From: Hydractinia symbiolongicarpus
Lineage: Eukaryota; Cnidaria; Hydrozoa; Anthoathecata; Hydractiniidae
Assembly: GCF_029227915.1 (NCBI RefSeq)
Contig: NC_079880.1
Span: forward strand, 15,272,001-15,336,000
Length of the DNA stretch: 64,000 nucleotides
Reading direction: 5' to 3'
Positions 1 through 9,420 of the stretch are shown piece after piece. Below the pieces are notes generated by a model that was not told the origin of the DNA, made no database searches, and saw nothing but the letters and a program-made list of their open reading frames with translations. How positions within the stretch are numbered: the stretch's first letter is position 1; the number at the start of each line of letters is the position of its first letter. The position numbers were made by a program, and so were the translations under genes.

Positions 1-1
1 G

Positions 2-154
2 AAATATCGAAATTTTAGCGAAAATGTAAACTGTACAACACAGAGATCTGTTAGAGACTTAGTATTAATCCATGCTATCGACGAATTAAGCGTAATGGAG
101 GAATTAGCAGAGTTATCCCATAAGGCCATGTTAAAATCGTTATACGAGAGTTAA
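2..154 (+). CDS. C-terminal end of an unknown protein (partial)
   Basis: An open frame runs from the window edge to a TAA at 152-154 and encodes about 50 residues rich in Leu, Glu and Ser. It has no ATG in the visible part, so the gene begins upstream. No motif is recognisable. Its place before the nuclease-like gene suggests it belongs to the degraded Polinton, but it has no counterpart in copy 2. Confidence 0.35.
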   Translation, partial: KYRNFSENVNCTTQRSVRDLVLIHAIDELSVMEELAELSHKAMLKSLYES

Positions 155-613
155 TTGTATCAACAAATTGAGCAATTCCGTTGGCGGAGTGTAAAGTTGT
201 GTTGTATTTCTCGATTGTTTTACAGACTGTTCGGTACTTTATTCAAAAATAATCCCGTAGGGAAATAAAAATTTAATTGTATACCTATATATTATGGTTA
301 ACGATCTATTTTTCTACGCATTCGAATTCAACGTTTGACACAAGTGAGAAGCCAGAGTGAGCTCTTCAATTTTCAACTTTCAAGTTTTTTCAATCACACG
401 TTCAAGTTTTACGTTCAAGTTTCACACGCTGTTTATTTTTGCTGTGGCAAGCTGGTATGTTTATAAAATTTATTACGCTTGAATGTCAATCTATAAATTT
501 CATTCTAAATTGTAAATATTTGTTTAGTTTGAACAACATCATTCGTGTTACAACATCCGCAGCAAATTTGTGTTTAACTTTTATGTAAGGTCCTAGGTAC
601 CCGTGAAACCTAA
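155..613. other. AT-rich stretch without recognisable gene
   Basis: No long frame or family motif is visible. Short direct repeats of the kind TTCAAGTTTT/ACGTTCAAGTTT occur at about 375-425. In copy 2 the genes are packed with gaps of only tens of bases, so this 450-base gap may be inserted or decayed sequence. Confidence 0.4.
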
Positions 614-1060
614 CAATTAGGAGGGAAAAACCAACATGATATATTTATTTCCGCCGAGGCTGTCACGGAAACCCTGGTTCGATGCAAAAGCTTGGATGCC
701 ATTAAAATTGCCGGGCGTTGTGGTATGGAAATCAAAAACATAAAACTTTTATCCAAGGAGGAGGGCACTATTTACAACATCCGCACCGCTTTTGACGGCG
801 AAGATATGGTGACGCAGCATCGTATTGCTGGATATAGGATCGACCGGTACTTCCAAAGGTACAGATTGGCTATCGAATGTGATGAATTTGGACATGCTGA
901 TAGGGATATAGGCTACGAGGTAAGGAGACAAAAACATATCGAGCAAGCCTTGGGATGCACCTTTATACGATATAACCCCGATGCCCCCAACTTCTTCATT
1001 TTTCACGTCATTAACAAGATTTATCGCTATATGTTTACCGAAATTAACCCAGGGGACTAG
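614..1060 (+). pseudogene. MSV199 / VSR-like endonuclease-fold protein of Polinton copy 1
   Basis: The frame is open from 614 to the TAG at 1058-1060, but its first ATG is only at 692, inside the conserved part, so the true start is lost or upstream. The C-terminal half has the pattern YRIDRYF, then LAIECDEFGH, then FIRYNPD. This is the pattern of the restriction-endonuclease-like (VSR/DUF559-type) domain that follows MSV199 domains in iridovirus-like and Polinton proteins. The acidic residues in IDRYF and ECDE are the likely metal ligands. It probably acts as a nuclease in element DNA processing (inference). Its neighbour at 1159 is a Bro-N protein, a common pairing. Copy 2 has no counterpart in this place. 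Confidence 0.65.
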
Positions 1061-1158
1061 GTCTTAAAGGGGCACCAATTTTAATACTCGCAAGGGTATT
1101 AAAATTATCATTTATGACTACATTGGAATCTTTCGGCCCACGTTGATATATTAGAAAG

Positions 1159-1939
1159 ATGTCAACGCATGTTATATTTAACGTAGGAGCAATTGAGACC
1201 CTATCCAATAATCAGGATCAACCTATGGCAGATCTTGGACGGTTTCTGGGTATTGAAAAGGTTAAAAATATGACGATACCCACATCGTTCATATCTGCCA
1301 GGTCCGAAATAGTAGGGTCTAATGAGGCATCTCCCATGGCCCCCTTGGTAAGGCGGAAAATGGGCATGAAGTCTTTGTCACGTTCGAGGGCGCCTTTGAA
1401 ATTGTGCGTAGGTCAAAAAAGCCTAAGGCTATAAGGGTGATCAAATGGCTGACCAGGGCAGGTGTACAAAAATTACAGGATGAGCTTAAAGAGCAGCGTA
1501 AAGCCCTCGAGGATAGGAACATTAACATTGCCATTCTTGAGAATGACATAGACGATAGGGACGGCCAACTCCTAACACTCGGGGATGAGATTGATGAGCT
1601 CCAGCAGCAGGTAGAAACACTTAAGGAGCGGTATGTACCGCATGCATGATATATAGAAAACATACCTCACGGGACGATGACGAGTATCATCATCTCCCCT
1701 ACTACTGTGCCCGTGTTCAAAGACGTATTCTTCCTACCAAAAGTAGATGGTTCAAGGATAAATACACAAAATCCCAAGAAATTGTTGTCATCGACAATCC
1801 CAACGGTATACACGCCTTTAATCGGTTTGAGGAGGAGGGACATGTTGAACGTTTCGTAAACCATTTTGGACTAATCGATCTTACACGTGATGACCTATAT
1901 GATCTGGGTGTTGCGGCATTAGATGACTTACAAGAGTAG
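1159..1939 (+). pseudogene. Bro-N / coiled coil / DUF3627 protein, broken
   Basis: Three overlapping frames (1159-1434, 1404-1649, 1646-1939) cover one ancestral protein of about 260 aa. The first covers a Bro-N-like DNA-binding start, the second a basic segment followed by a long Asp/Glu/Gln-rich coiled coil ending RYVPHA, and the third a DUF3627-type C-terminus with YYCARVQRR and HAFNRFEEEGH. At least two frameshifts separate them, near 1400 and near 1645. Bro-N proteins of large DNA viruses bind DNA; the role in Polintons is not known. The homologue in copy 2 is at 28241-29050, also just before the convergent integrase. Confidence 0.7.
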
Positions 1940-1967
1940 TTAAAATTATATGTAAAATTGAGGGTGT

Positions 1968-2915
1968 CTACCACTCTTTAACATGCTCTGGAGGCACCTG
2001 AACATCCTCCGGGATCAGCATGAGTTCTTCCGAGACGACGCTGCGATCGGGACCGTCTTTTAGGTAGTATAAAACACGACTACCTGTTACTATACGGTCC
2101 AACCTATACATTTTTCTACTCCAGAAAGCATCAGTTGCGCGTCGCATCACCGTGCTCTTCCCCAGGCTGCAGGAGGTATAGGTATAATCCATCCTCAGGT
2201 AGGGGTTTCTCTTCGGGATATTCCTTGCTTTTTGCGAGTGGTATCTCATCCATCTTAATTGCTTTGGTAGGTTTCATGTTTATCATGGCAGTCTTGGCAT
2301 TGTTTAGACTTTTGACGATGGTATACAAGTGCTTGACCCAGGTGCTACTAGTCTCATCAGAAGCCAGCTCTTGCGCATCCTGGGGCTTGAATAGCCTTTC
2401 CGCGATACGGTACTTGGTGGTGGCCCTCTTAATTTCCACCCCTTTACCTTCTAGCAGTTTCGTTACATCCGATTTAAACTCGGAACCATTGTCGCATTGA
2501 AAGGTTTTGGGGTAGTGTAAAGTTGCTGCCTTGTAGATATTTTGGACCATACCCGCGACCTCACTGGCTTTTTTTGTTCGTAGGGGTCTTGCTACTTTGT
2601 ACCCTGAAGCTACGTCAATACCTGTTAGAATATACTTATAGGTGCTTCCCTTCCCTTCCCTCCAAACTGATGCATCTCATTGGGTCTTGCAATGGTAAAA
2701 TGGGGGTAGTCTATACGCTTCGGACCCCGAATGTGTCCGAGCCACAGGAGTTGCCTACTCAGCCAATGAGTGACTAGCTTTTTGGAGAGACCGCTCTCCT
2801 TTGCGAGTAATTTGATAGCCTTGCGACCAGTCCAGAGATGTTCCGGGATATAGTAAACTTGGCTTAATTTTTCCGCCTCTTCCTCTGTAACGATATGTGA
2901 TGCTTTTTCTGACAT
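1968..2915 (-). pseudogene. RVE-family integrase of Polinton copy 1, broken, third acidic residue deleted
   Basis: The frames 2915-2625, 2550-2131 and 2249-1968 lie in different registers and together cover the retroviral-type integrase that inserts the linear element. The N-terminal part carries the helix-turn-helix-like segment with WLSRQLLWLGHI. The core keeps FQCDNGSEF, which holds the second Asp. Compared with copy 2, a 39-nt in-frame deletion follows ATTKY and removes the segment with the catalytic Glu. The C-terminal part holds a Tyr-rich, chromo-like domain ending ...PPEHVKEW. The protein cannot be active. The start is preceded by AATAAATATG. Confidence 0.85.
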
Positions 2916-2927
2916 ATTTATTATATG

Positions 2928-3341
2928 TTAGAAAAACGTTCTTACAGATATTTTATAAGACACGAACCCCAGCAGGGATAAGGATCCCAATACGAACGTT
3001 AACTCGCCATCCTGTTGTTGTTTGGAAGGTGTGTAGAAATCTTTCAAATGAGGGGCTTTTTTGTCTAAGGCGATGTAATACTGATACATACTATCGTCTA
3101 ATTCTCTCAGGCTTTTACCGGCCTTGAGCTGCATTTCCCTCTGCCTGGCGAACCAGTCAAGCTTATCTTGCCTCTTTCTGATCCACTCTGCCTGAGCTGC
3201 ATTGAGCTTTTCAACAGCCTCGTCATGACGCCTGCGCTCCCCCTCACCGTGCCTCGAGAGCTTAGGAAACAAGAAGTTAGTCCCGCTGAATGCTAGGGCG
3301 TTTATTGCAGCCCCTGCGATAATGGCGGCGATAGTAGCCAT
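2928..3341 (-). CDS. Conserved small Polinton membrane protein (137 aa)
   Basis: This is one of the few intact frames in copy 1. Residues 3-24 form an Ala/Ile-rich hydrophobic segment, residues 28-80 a charged helix (EGERRRHDEAVEKL), and residues 112-133 a second membrane segment after DFYTPSKQQQDGELTF. The homologue in copy 2 (30135-30530) is the same length and also intact. It lies between integrase and major capsid genes on the same strand in both copies. The location suggests a virion membrane or assembly role, but the function is unknown. The gene starts after AAAATAAAGAGACATG. Confidence 0.75.
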   Translation of the reverse strand: MATIAAIIAGAAINALAFSGTNFLFPKLSRHGEGERRRHDEAVEKLNAAQAEWIRKRQDKLDWFARQREMQLKAGKSLRELDDSMYQYYIALDKKAPHLKDFYTPSKQQQDGELTFVLGSLSLLGFVSYKISVRTFF

Positions 3342-3353
3342 GTCTCTTTATTT

Positions 3354-4589
3354 TCAATACACCAAACCAGCGAGCCTACCATCCGGGATGGTCATCTGCG
3401 CATCTTGTAACAGGTACACGTAACACCTAAATTCACCGGTTCCGTCAGCCATTTTCGTCATGTGTAACGTGATGCCATCACTAAGCATCTCCAGGGGTCT
3501 TCTAAGGCCATGCAAAATATCGTCGGAGGCCCGGAAGTCCACAAATAGGGCATACCTTTCATTGAAAAACTGGCCTATGGTCCCAATAGAGTCATGGGCA
3601 CCGAAAATATTGACAATCTGTTCCAAATGGTCCTTGGGGAGCATTGCATGGTTATAGAGTTCAATAGGTTCGCCCTCAACAGATATATTAATACTCTCGA
3701 TCTTAGGGTTGTAGAACACCTCATTAACTCCCGAATTGGGTTTAATTTTCCTAGGGTCTATGAAGAGTAGCAACACACCCTTCAAGGACCTCGCAGGAGT
3801 ATCCAGCTGTAGGTTGTATGAGGTATTAGCCTTTTTCATGATTACCACCTTGCTACAGAGTATCCGTTTGTAGGGAAAAGCGATACGGCTATATCTTGAC
3901 ATCATGGCGCTTGCCAGGCCTTCATGGGTAATCTTGTCAAACTCTAGCTTGATGTTGGTAATTTTGTAGGTTGAATCTGCTGCCTTGGCCGCGGTAGACC
4001 CCGAGGCTGCCGTCCCTGCATCTTTGATGACTTCATCGTAGGGCGCAAAATGTATTGCAAATTGGAGGCGGTCTTATAGGCCAGCCGGATAAAAGGGTAA
4101 ATCTCTCGTCAACTCAAACATTTTGCCCAATGATATGGAAAACGTGTTGCCATAGGCCGCCACGATGGCCTTCTCCTCATCGGTCCCGACGTGATCGGTT
4201 GCCTTGACCTGCAGATATCTGATGGTACCAACATTGGGATTGATGCCTTCGAGGATTAGATTGTTGTCACGGTCAAACTTGGGTAGCCAGAGATCCCGGT
4301 ACATCGCTAGGATATTGTAATCCGATATGTTTTGAACCTCTTTGCTATTCAACGTAACACGCAACTTTTTTACAAGACTTTTCCCAATGTTGCTAACTAT
4401 GGTACGCTTTGTATTGGTCCCCGTCAGCGTCAGGTCAAACAAGAGCTTGAGACTTCCCGGAAAAATGACATCGTTCTGAGGCATGTTTGGGATATCCATG
4501 TAGAGTTCCTCATTTTGATTAATCGTGCTTGGTATCTGACTAATTTGAACCCTCTGTCTCCTGCCTTTGGTCTTTCCGAATATGCTCAT
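3354..4589 (-). pseudogene. Polinton major capsid protein (double jelly roll), one stop codon
   Basis: A single register runs from ATG 4589 to the stop at 3354, broken only by an in-frame TAA near 4071-4073. The N-terminal jelly roll has VPSTINQNE-type residues (here IPSTINQNEELYMDIP) and FPGSLKLLFDL. The C-terminal half has KSLKGVLLLF (here RSLKGVLLLF), FYNPKI and YALFVDFR. The length (411 codons) is slightly shorter than copy 2 because about 16 N-terminal residues are missing after MS. This protein would form the capsid hexons. It is transcribed divergently from the coiled-coil protein gene at 4623 across a 33-bp gap with TATATATA. Confidence 0.85.
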
Positions 4590-4622
4590 CTTTATTTATA
4601 TATAGGGGAAATCTTCTAATAA
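4590..4622. promoter_or_regulatory. Short divergent promoter region, copy 1
   Basis: Only 33 bp separate the start codons of the capsid gene (minus) and the coiled-coil protein gene (plus). The gap contains TTTATATATA and has AATAAA directly before each ATG (AATAAAGATG on the minus strand, AATAAATG on the plus strand). The same arrangement occurs in copy 2 at 31858-31886, which supports a shared bidirectional control region. Confidence 0.55.
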
Positions 4623-5518
4623 ATGCCAAATAATCCAGTATTTGATCACGATCTTCTTAAGGATGATAAGGGTGGCGGAAGGGATGATAAGGATGATAGA
4701 CCATCAACACAGCATTTCCCTGGAACACAGCAACTTCCATTAACATCGGGACAACAACAACATGGGGACACCACGGCTACGGGTATTGATACGGGCAAGA
4801 AGCTGGTGGAAATGAGGGTCAACGAATTATACGATCAAATTAGAAAGGATCATAGGGTGAGGGCTTTGGAAGTCCATGTGATCCTCTATGATAGATTTAA
4901 AGTGAAAGGAAAACCTCTTTTCTATAAGGGTCCGGTTATCACCAGAGAAATATATAAGAATACCGTTGGTTTAAGGAAGCGCCGGGTCCAATATAAGTAA
5001 TTTGGGGAAAGATTTCATACGGGACATTGGTTTTAAAAGATTTATCACCACGCCCAACAAGGGAAGTAAGGCAGAGGCCCAGAAACTTCTGCAGAGGGAA
5101 GGGCATATTGAAATGGATTCAATAGATGGTATTTGAAATGCAGAGATTTTCGTAAATGAGTCTGAAAGATTTATTCAGGAAACTACTTTTGTTTGGGGGG
5201 GGATATCGAAGGCCTTGGTTGGCGTGAAAAAAATGGGCTTTATCAGGCATCGCAAACTATCAGGGGCGCCCTGAAAGTACTGCGGAAAGGCGGGGGATAA
5301 GTTGAAACAGCTTGAGGAACGAAGGCCAGAAAAGATGGGGGCAGTGGAATCAAGACCACATCGATGCAGAGATACAAATGGTGAAGGCGAACCTTGAAAA
5401 ATGGATTAATTTAAAAGAGACCGCCGAGGAATCGGTGGGAATACAAAAGCAACAGATTTACAGCCAGCTGAGTGTCATCAAGGAAACGCTGTTGAAAATT
5501 GCCGCGGATATTTTATAG
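4623..5518 (+). pseudogene. Coiled-coil/C-terminal membrane Polinton protein, truncated
   Basis: The frame 4623-5000 starts with MPNN and an acidic, Gly/Gln-rich N-terminus and then a segment like the N-terminal domain of the 349-residue frame at 32036. The frame 5312-5518 is the later coiled coil (LEKWINLKETAEESV). Between them the reading frame is lost. The glycine linker and hydrophobic C-terminus present in copy 2 are missing, because sequence stops being similar soon after 5518. Function unknown. Confidence 0.65.
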
Positions 5519-5671
5519 ACCTTTTATGACCTATAAAATATATGGTTTTTAATCCTCACCCAGCAACCATTTTTTTTTGAAGTCTTTATACCGGCATTCT
5601 GTGATGTGTAACTGAGGGTAGTAGTTTTTGCCTTGTACAGACACTGATGAAATACCTAGGATGGCACTGGC

Positions 5672-6127
5672 TTAGCAGATTTCATCATAGGGTACTGGCG
5701 TACCGTAAAATTTAGTTGTGATTGAATCCTTGTAATATTTGAGTTTAGCGTTCACATATCGATCCTTTTTCCCAGGCTCCGTTGTCAATTGGTCAAAGAT
5801 CAACTCTTCAATCTTGGACCAGATTTGACAATATTTCACCACGAAGTCGGGATACTCTTCAAAGTCGAGACTCATTGCCGGTACAGCATTAGCGTTGTAC
5901 CAGGCCACCCCATGTGCGGACAAGATTTTGAGTGTTTTCACCCTCAAGGCAACCACGAGATCTCGTGTATGGTACCCTATAATGTACCGATTATCCTTAC
6001 CTCCCTTAGCAGGTATGGGATCCGACACCGTCAGGTAGTCTACATTGATATCGTTGATGTCCGTGAAGGTAGCAGCAAATGAGTAGAATAATTTAGGTTT
6101 GACAAGCTCTTCCTCAAATCGTAGCAT
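5672..6127 (-). CDS. Conserved Polinton protein, possible ssDNA-binding type (151 aa)
   Basis: The frame is intact from ATG 6127 (after CAATAAACAAGATG). It shares with 35877-36483 of copy 2 the path RYIIGY...VVALRVKT...MSLDFEEYPDF...YV.AK.K, and the same place near the right end. The mixture of short hydrophobic beta-like stretches recalls the DUF2738/DUF5871-type replication proteins of large DNA viruses, which are thought to bind single-stranded DNA. I cannot confirm this by eye. It overlaps the end of the Cys-rich gene upstream. Confidence 0.5.
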   Translation of the reverse strand: MLRFEEELVKPKLFYSFAATFTDINDINVDYLTVSDPIPAKGGKDNRYIIGYHTRDLVVALRVKTLKILSAHGVAWYNANAVPAMSLDFEEYPDFVVKYCQIWSKIEELIFDQLTTEPGKKDRYVNAKLKYYKDSITTKFYGTPVPYDEIC

Positions 6128-6272
6128 CTTGTTTATTGTATATTTCGAACGACTGCAGAGAATTGCATGTCATTGTGCATAGGCAGCCACCTCCGTTGTA
6201 CGTGATATATTCATGGTAGCAGTACCAGCATAACATTTTACCGCTTACCACAGACCTACGTCCGCAGGTACA
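6118..6272 (-). CDS. Small Cys-rich zinc-binding-like protein, copy 1
   Basis: A short minus-strand frame reads KCTCGRR, then GKMLCWYC, then YITYNGGG and CLC. The same core (GKMLCW, YITYNGGG, C-x-C) is found at the same place in copy 2 (36514-36677), although the rest has changed. The four to six cysteines in CxC and CxxC pairs suggest a zinc knuckle. No family name can be given. The start codon is not clear, since the frame overlaps the end of the upstream gene. Confidence 0.5.
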
Positions 6273-6274
6273 TT

Positions 6275-6484
6275 TTATTTACAATTACAAGGACGATCAT
6301 CTTCTAAGGCATTAAGCTGATCCCGTAGGTCTTGAATCCTCTGCTTATTATACTTCTCCCTCTCTGATTCTTGTAATGCCAGGGCCAACGCTATTAGCTG
6401 CAGGGAGATACCAATACCGGTCATGAAAGTCATGGCTACTGCACTTCCAAAGATATTAAATTTTCTCTGGCAGCTATCACACAT
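6275..6484 (-). CDS. Small membrane protein, 69 aa
   Basis: The protein starts MCDSCQRKF, has a membrane helix at about residues 14-38 and a charged coiled-coil tail (EREKYNKQRIQDLRDQL), and ends with CNCK. Its start is preceded by AGTAAATG. The layout (one membrane helix plus coiled coil) resembles the small gene at 28031-28236 of copy 2, but in reverse order and in another place, so they need not be homologous. Confidence 0.45.
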   Translation of the reverse strand: MCDSCQRKFNIFGSAVAMTFMTGIGISLQLIALALALQESEREKYNKQRIQDLRDQLNALEDDRPCNCK

Positions 6485-6497
6485 TTACTATAGTATC

Positions 6498-6865
6498 CTA
6501 CAACATGGTTGTAGGATAACGTTTCAAACCAACCCTAAAAATTCCTTTTGCGTCAAGTCGCCCCTGTCTGATGAGGCGCCTCCAGTCTGGGGAAGGCCTT
6601 CCTTTGTAGCGCCTTTTCAACAGCCCCAGCGATATTTCATACGCGCTGTCATACACCTTTCGCTCTTCCACATAAGCCAAGCAGCATGCATTTCCACAAA
6701 AGTAGCCCTCGTATATGTACTTGCCACCATCGCCCATATGGGCAGCCATGTTTTCTTTGACATGATAAAGCCAGATTTCGTCGTACTCACTTGTGGAGGA
6801 TTGTATCTCATGGGGCACCTGACTTTGTCGCATAGTTCTACGGAGCACCAGTAGCAGAGTACCAT
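6498..6865 (-). pseudogene. Zinc-finger protein of VLTF2/MYM-like type, frameshifted
   Basis: From ATG 6865 one frame begins with CYWC; the rest of the protein continues in another frame (6848-6498) with YIYEGYFCGNACCLAYVEE. The spacing of CxxC and FCxxxC and the following AY is the pattern of short zinc-finger proteins of large DNA viruses related to the late transcription factor VLTF2 and MYM-type fingers. If right, this would be a late-gene transcription regulator of the element (inference). One frameshift lies near 6840. No counterpart is visible in copy 2. Confidence 0.45.
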
Positions 6866-6870
6866 TTTAT

Positions 6871-7116
6871 ATGTATTTCAACAAGGCCCGAAGATTTCAC
6901 CTACATATTGGACACATGTCCCGCGTCTTGAACTGGTCCGGGATAAACCAGAATATGTTGGGTATGCTTTTCAACAGCTTTATTGCACATGTCCTGAAGG
7001 GCAATATCATTTTGGATATGTTTTATGATATCTTGCTTGCGCATCCCGCAAACACCCCCACATAAACCACGGGTTTTTGCGATCATACGTAATTGTTTAA
7101 CATTATATGAATCCAT
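6871..7116 (-). pseudogene. SAP-domain protein with PDxFKTxxMC-like tail, frameshifted
   Basis: The frame starts at ATG 7116 (after CAATAAAGAAATG) with a SAP-like helix-turn-helix (VKQLRMIAKTRGL) and then CNKAVEKH. Downstream the repeat unit known from DUF4116-like proteins (xPDxFKTxxMC) continues in another frame, so there is a frameshift near 6960. SAP domains bind AT-rich DNA. It is the gene nearest the right end, as in copy 2 (36684-36921). Confidence 0.6.
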
Positions 7117-7189
7117 TTCTTTATTGTATGGATTTTAACGTCGTCGGAAGATTTCATTTTGCTCAAAACTAACACAGTTATTTCCCTCT

Positions 7190-7257
7190 TTATTGCGCAT
7201 GCGTTGTTTTTACAGGGAATTTCCCCTACTCGTTTTTGTATGATAGGGACTTACCCT
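7190..7257. repeat. Probable right terminal region of Polinton copy 1
   Basis: Read from the right, the reverse complement of 7257 starts AGGGTAAGTCCC. It contains GGGAAATTCCC at 7218 and ACGCATGCGC at about 7200. Copy 2 has AGAGATAGG at the tip, then GAAAATTCCC and ACGCATGCGC. The motifs match, but the tip sequence differs, and the partner end lies outside the window. Confidence 0.4.
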
Positions 7258-8391
7258 TTGATATGCGTTGATTTTTAGTGAATTGTACTAGAAATTTTTG
7301 GACTCCTATTCTGCATATTTTCCATTCTTGTAAGGACACATTTGCGTTTTAATACAAGCTCACGAGCTTGTAACAAGTGAAGTAAGTTTTTTTTGATTTC
7401 TTATGCTTTTCTGAGTACGTATAAAACAAAAAACAAAAAAGTGATTTTTACTGGAGTTCCCCTTTAAATTTTTAAAATCGATTTGTCGCTTGGCCGAGAG
7501 CTGCCATAGTATACCACAATGCATTTCGACTACATTAACACGTGCGCAAGTGAAAACATTTTAAAAGGGGATAGAAACCAGCCCAGTAGTAAAGCACAAC
7601 ACGTGCGCACGGAGAAGCTAATTCAAAATATTAATTTGGGAAGCAAGAGGTAACAAAAAGAAGAAACAATCCAGGCAAATCTATTTTATGACAATGTATT
7701 GAAATGTGTAGTTTGGGTAAGCACCAGGTTGCTTGGTGAATAAAGGTTCAGATTCCCTCTTTTTCATTAGAACATGTAAGGATTCTTTCTTAACAGTGTA
7801 TAACCCTTTTTTCAAAACACCGGTTTCTACTATATTATGAAAATTTATATGCTTCTTTTATTTAGAATGACTGATTTTAAAGCTTTCCGAAAAGCCGTTG
7901 CTGCATAGAGAACAAAACCAACCACGTCAGCGGGAAAGGACAAGTTTTGCAATAAAATTAAAGAAATTTTGGATAGGCAAGAAATTGTAGTGTAAAGACT
8001 ACAAGTGACGTGCAAGGGAAGGAGCAAAAAGTATTTAAGGATGGGTCCGCAGGAATTAGCTATGACTACGAAAAAATTACGATTGAAAACATTAAAAAAG
8101 CATGTTTTTAATTTTTCCGCATAGCGCCAAAACACTCCATCACTTAACACTTTAAACATTATTTTTGTAAGATGCGATCTCCTGGTCATCAAACATGAAA
8201 ACTGTCGAATTTGACATTGCTCAAATTGAGGAAGTCATGGATGCAATCAGTTCTTGATGTTGTGGAAGATGATTTCCTGACCATTGAAGAAAGAACAGTA
8301 GAAAGAAGCGAAGAAATTCAGCAAAGCTTACAAATGCGTTATAGAAAAACTACAGTTGTGAAATGTTTGTATTATGTGTTGTTATATGTAA
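7258..8391. other. AT-rich intergenic DNA
   Basis: No gene is supported here. Frames at 7845-8192 and 8211-8417 show no family motif, and the second runs into a hairpin, so I treat both as chance frames. Confidence 0.4.
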
Positions 8392-8436
8392 AATACATTA
8401 ACCGATACGTCATTTAGACGTATCGGTTAATGTATT
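8392..8436. repeat. Perfect 20-bp hairpin
   Basis: The arms 8392-8411 and 8417-8436 are exact reverse complements (…TTAACCGATACGTC / GACGTATCGGTTAA…) with a 5-base ATTTA loop. It could be the end of a small transposon or a structured RNA; nothing nearby decides. Confidence 0.8.
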
Positions 8437-8639
8437 ATTCTTTTGTACAGACCTTTAATCCAAACCACGCCACTCTTGAAATAGCGTCTAAGTAAGGTAA
8501 GGGACTAAGCACGAGTTACGTCCGTGTCTAACAATACAGGAGCAATCTCAATTGAATAATTTACTAAGTAAACCAATTATGCTACCCAGGCGTTCAATAC
8601 CCTGTGGATGGAGCGATTGATAAAAACCGTAAACTGTGC

Positions 8640-9420
8640 CGCACATTCAAGTGAAGTGCTTTAAGTACAGGTATGCAGAATGTCGTATATCGAGTGAAGC
8701 ACACACAATATTATGGTGTTTCCAGTGTAATATATTTTTCAAAAAACAACTTTCCCACAGCTTTAGCCTAAATAAAAAAAAGTTTACGAACCGTTGTTAC
8801 CGCGTCATAGCAAAAACAGTTGGCGAATCGTTATTATTTTTCGGAAAATTTTCCTGGTGAAAGTCAAAAAATAAATGTTACTTCGGCCTGAGCGCTTAGT
8901 ACAGGTATACAATGTCGCACATCCATATAGGTCCAAATACTTTTATGCAAAAAAAAATTTATCACAACTTCGGTTAAATAGAAACACAAGAAACTGCCCG
9001 TCGTGACACTGGGCTAAGCGTCTAGTATAGGTATACCGTGTCGAAAATCTGTATAGGCATATTACCTTGTTCCAAAAAACTATATGCTAACTTTTGTTTA
9101 AATAAAAAGACAGTGTGCAGTTAAAACAATCATTCAGCAATTTTATTTTGTGGAAAAGTTTCGTAAAATTTAAAATTAAAATCACAGTTTACATACAACC
9201 TGTTTCTACCCTGTTAAAGCAAAAACAATTGTGCAACAATGTTTTATTTTGCAGGACAAGTCCCCGTGTATGTTGAAAAATTTATCGTGACACCAGGCTG
9301 GGCGCTTAGTACAGGTGAACTATCTTGCGTATCCGTATAGGCGTAATACGTTTTTCCAAAAAAACTTTATTGCAACTTCAGATTATAAAAAAAATACAGG
9401 AAAGAGCCTGCTGTTAGCCC
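8640..9420. repeat. Degenerate repeat array, four units with GCGCTTAGTACAGGTATAC
   Basis: Diverged copies of the motif GCGCTTAGTACAGGTATAC followed by a TATAGG motif begin near 8657, 8895, 9018 and 9308. After them come A-rich stretches with CAAAAAAACT and CAACTT(C). Unit spacing is uneven (about 120-290 bases). It looks like an old, decayed tandem or nested family of unknown origin. Confidence 0.55.

Larger units (their letters stand above)
1..7257. mobile_element. Polinton/Maverick element, right part, degraded (copy 1)
   Basis: This stretch carries broken homologues of the genes of the complete Polinton at 22859-37194 in the same relative order: Bro-N/DUF3627, integrase, small membrane protein, major capsid protein, coiled-coil protein, DNA-binding-like protein, Cys-rich protein and SAP protein. 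The left part with polymerase and ATPase would lie before the window. The right edge is put near 7257 because the reverse complement there begins AGGGTAAGTCCC, has the AG tip usual for Polintons, and is followed by GGGAAATTCCC and CAACGCATGCGCAATA, both also found in the terminal region of copy 2. Without the left end the terminal repeat and target duplication cannot be tested. The block matching about 33.1-35.9 kb of copy 2 is missing between 5519 and 5671. Confidence 0.8.

Noticed and set aside
749-1006. Minus-strand frame of 85 aa
   Set aside because: It is the antisense shadow of the nuclease-like gene.
2135-2777. Plus-strand hydrophobic frames
   Set aside because: They are antisense shadows of the integrase.
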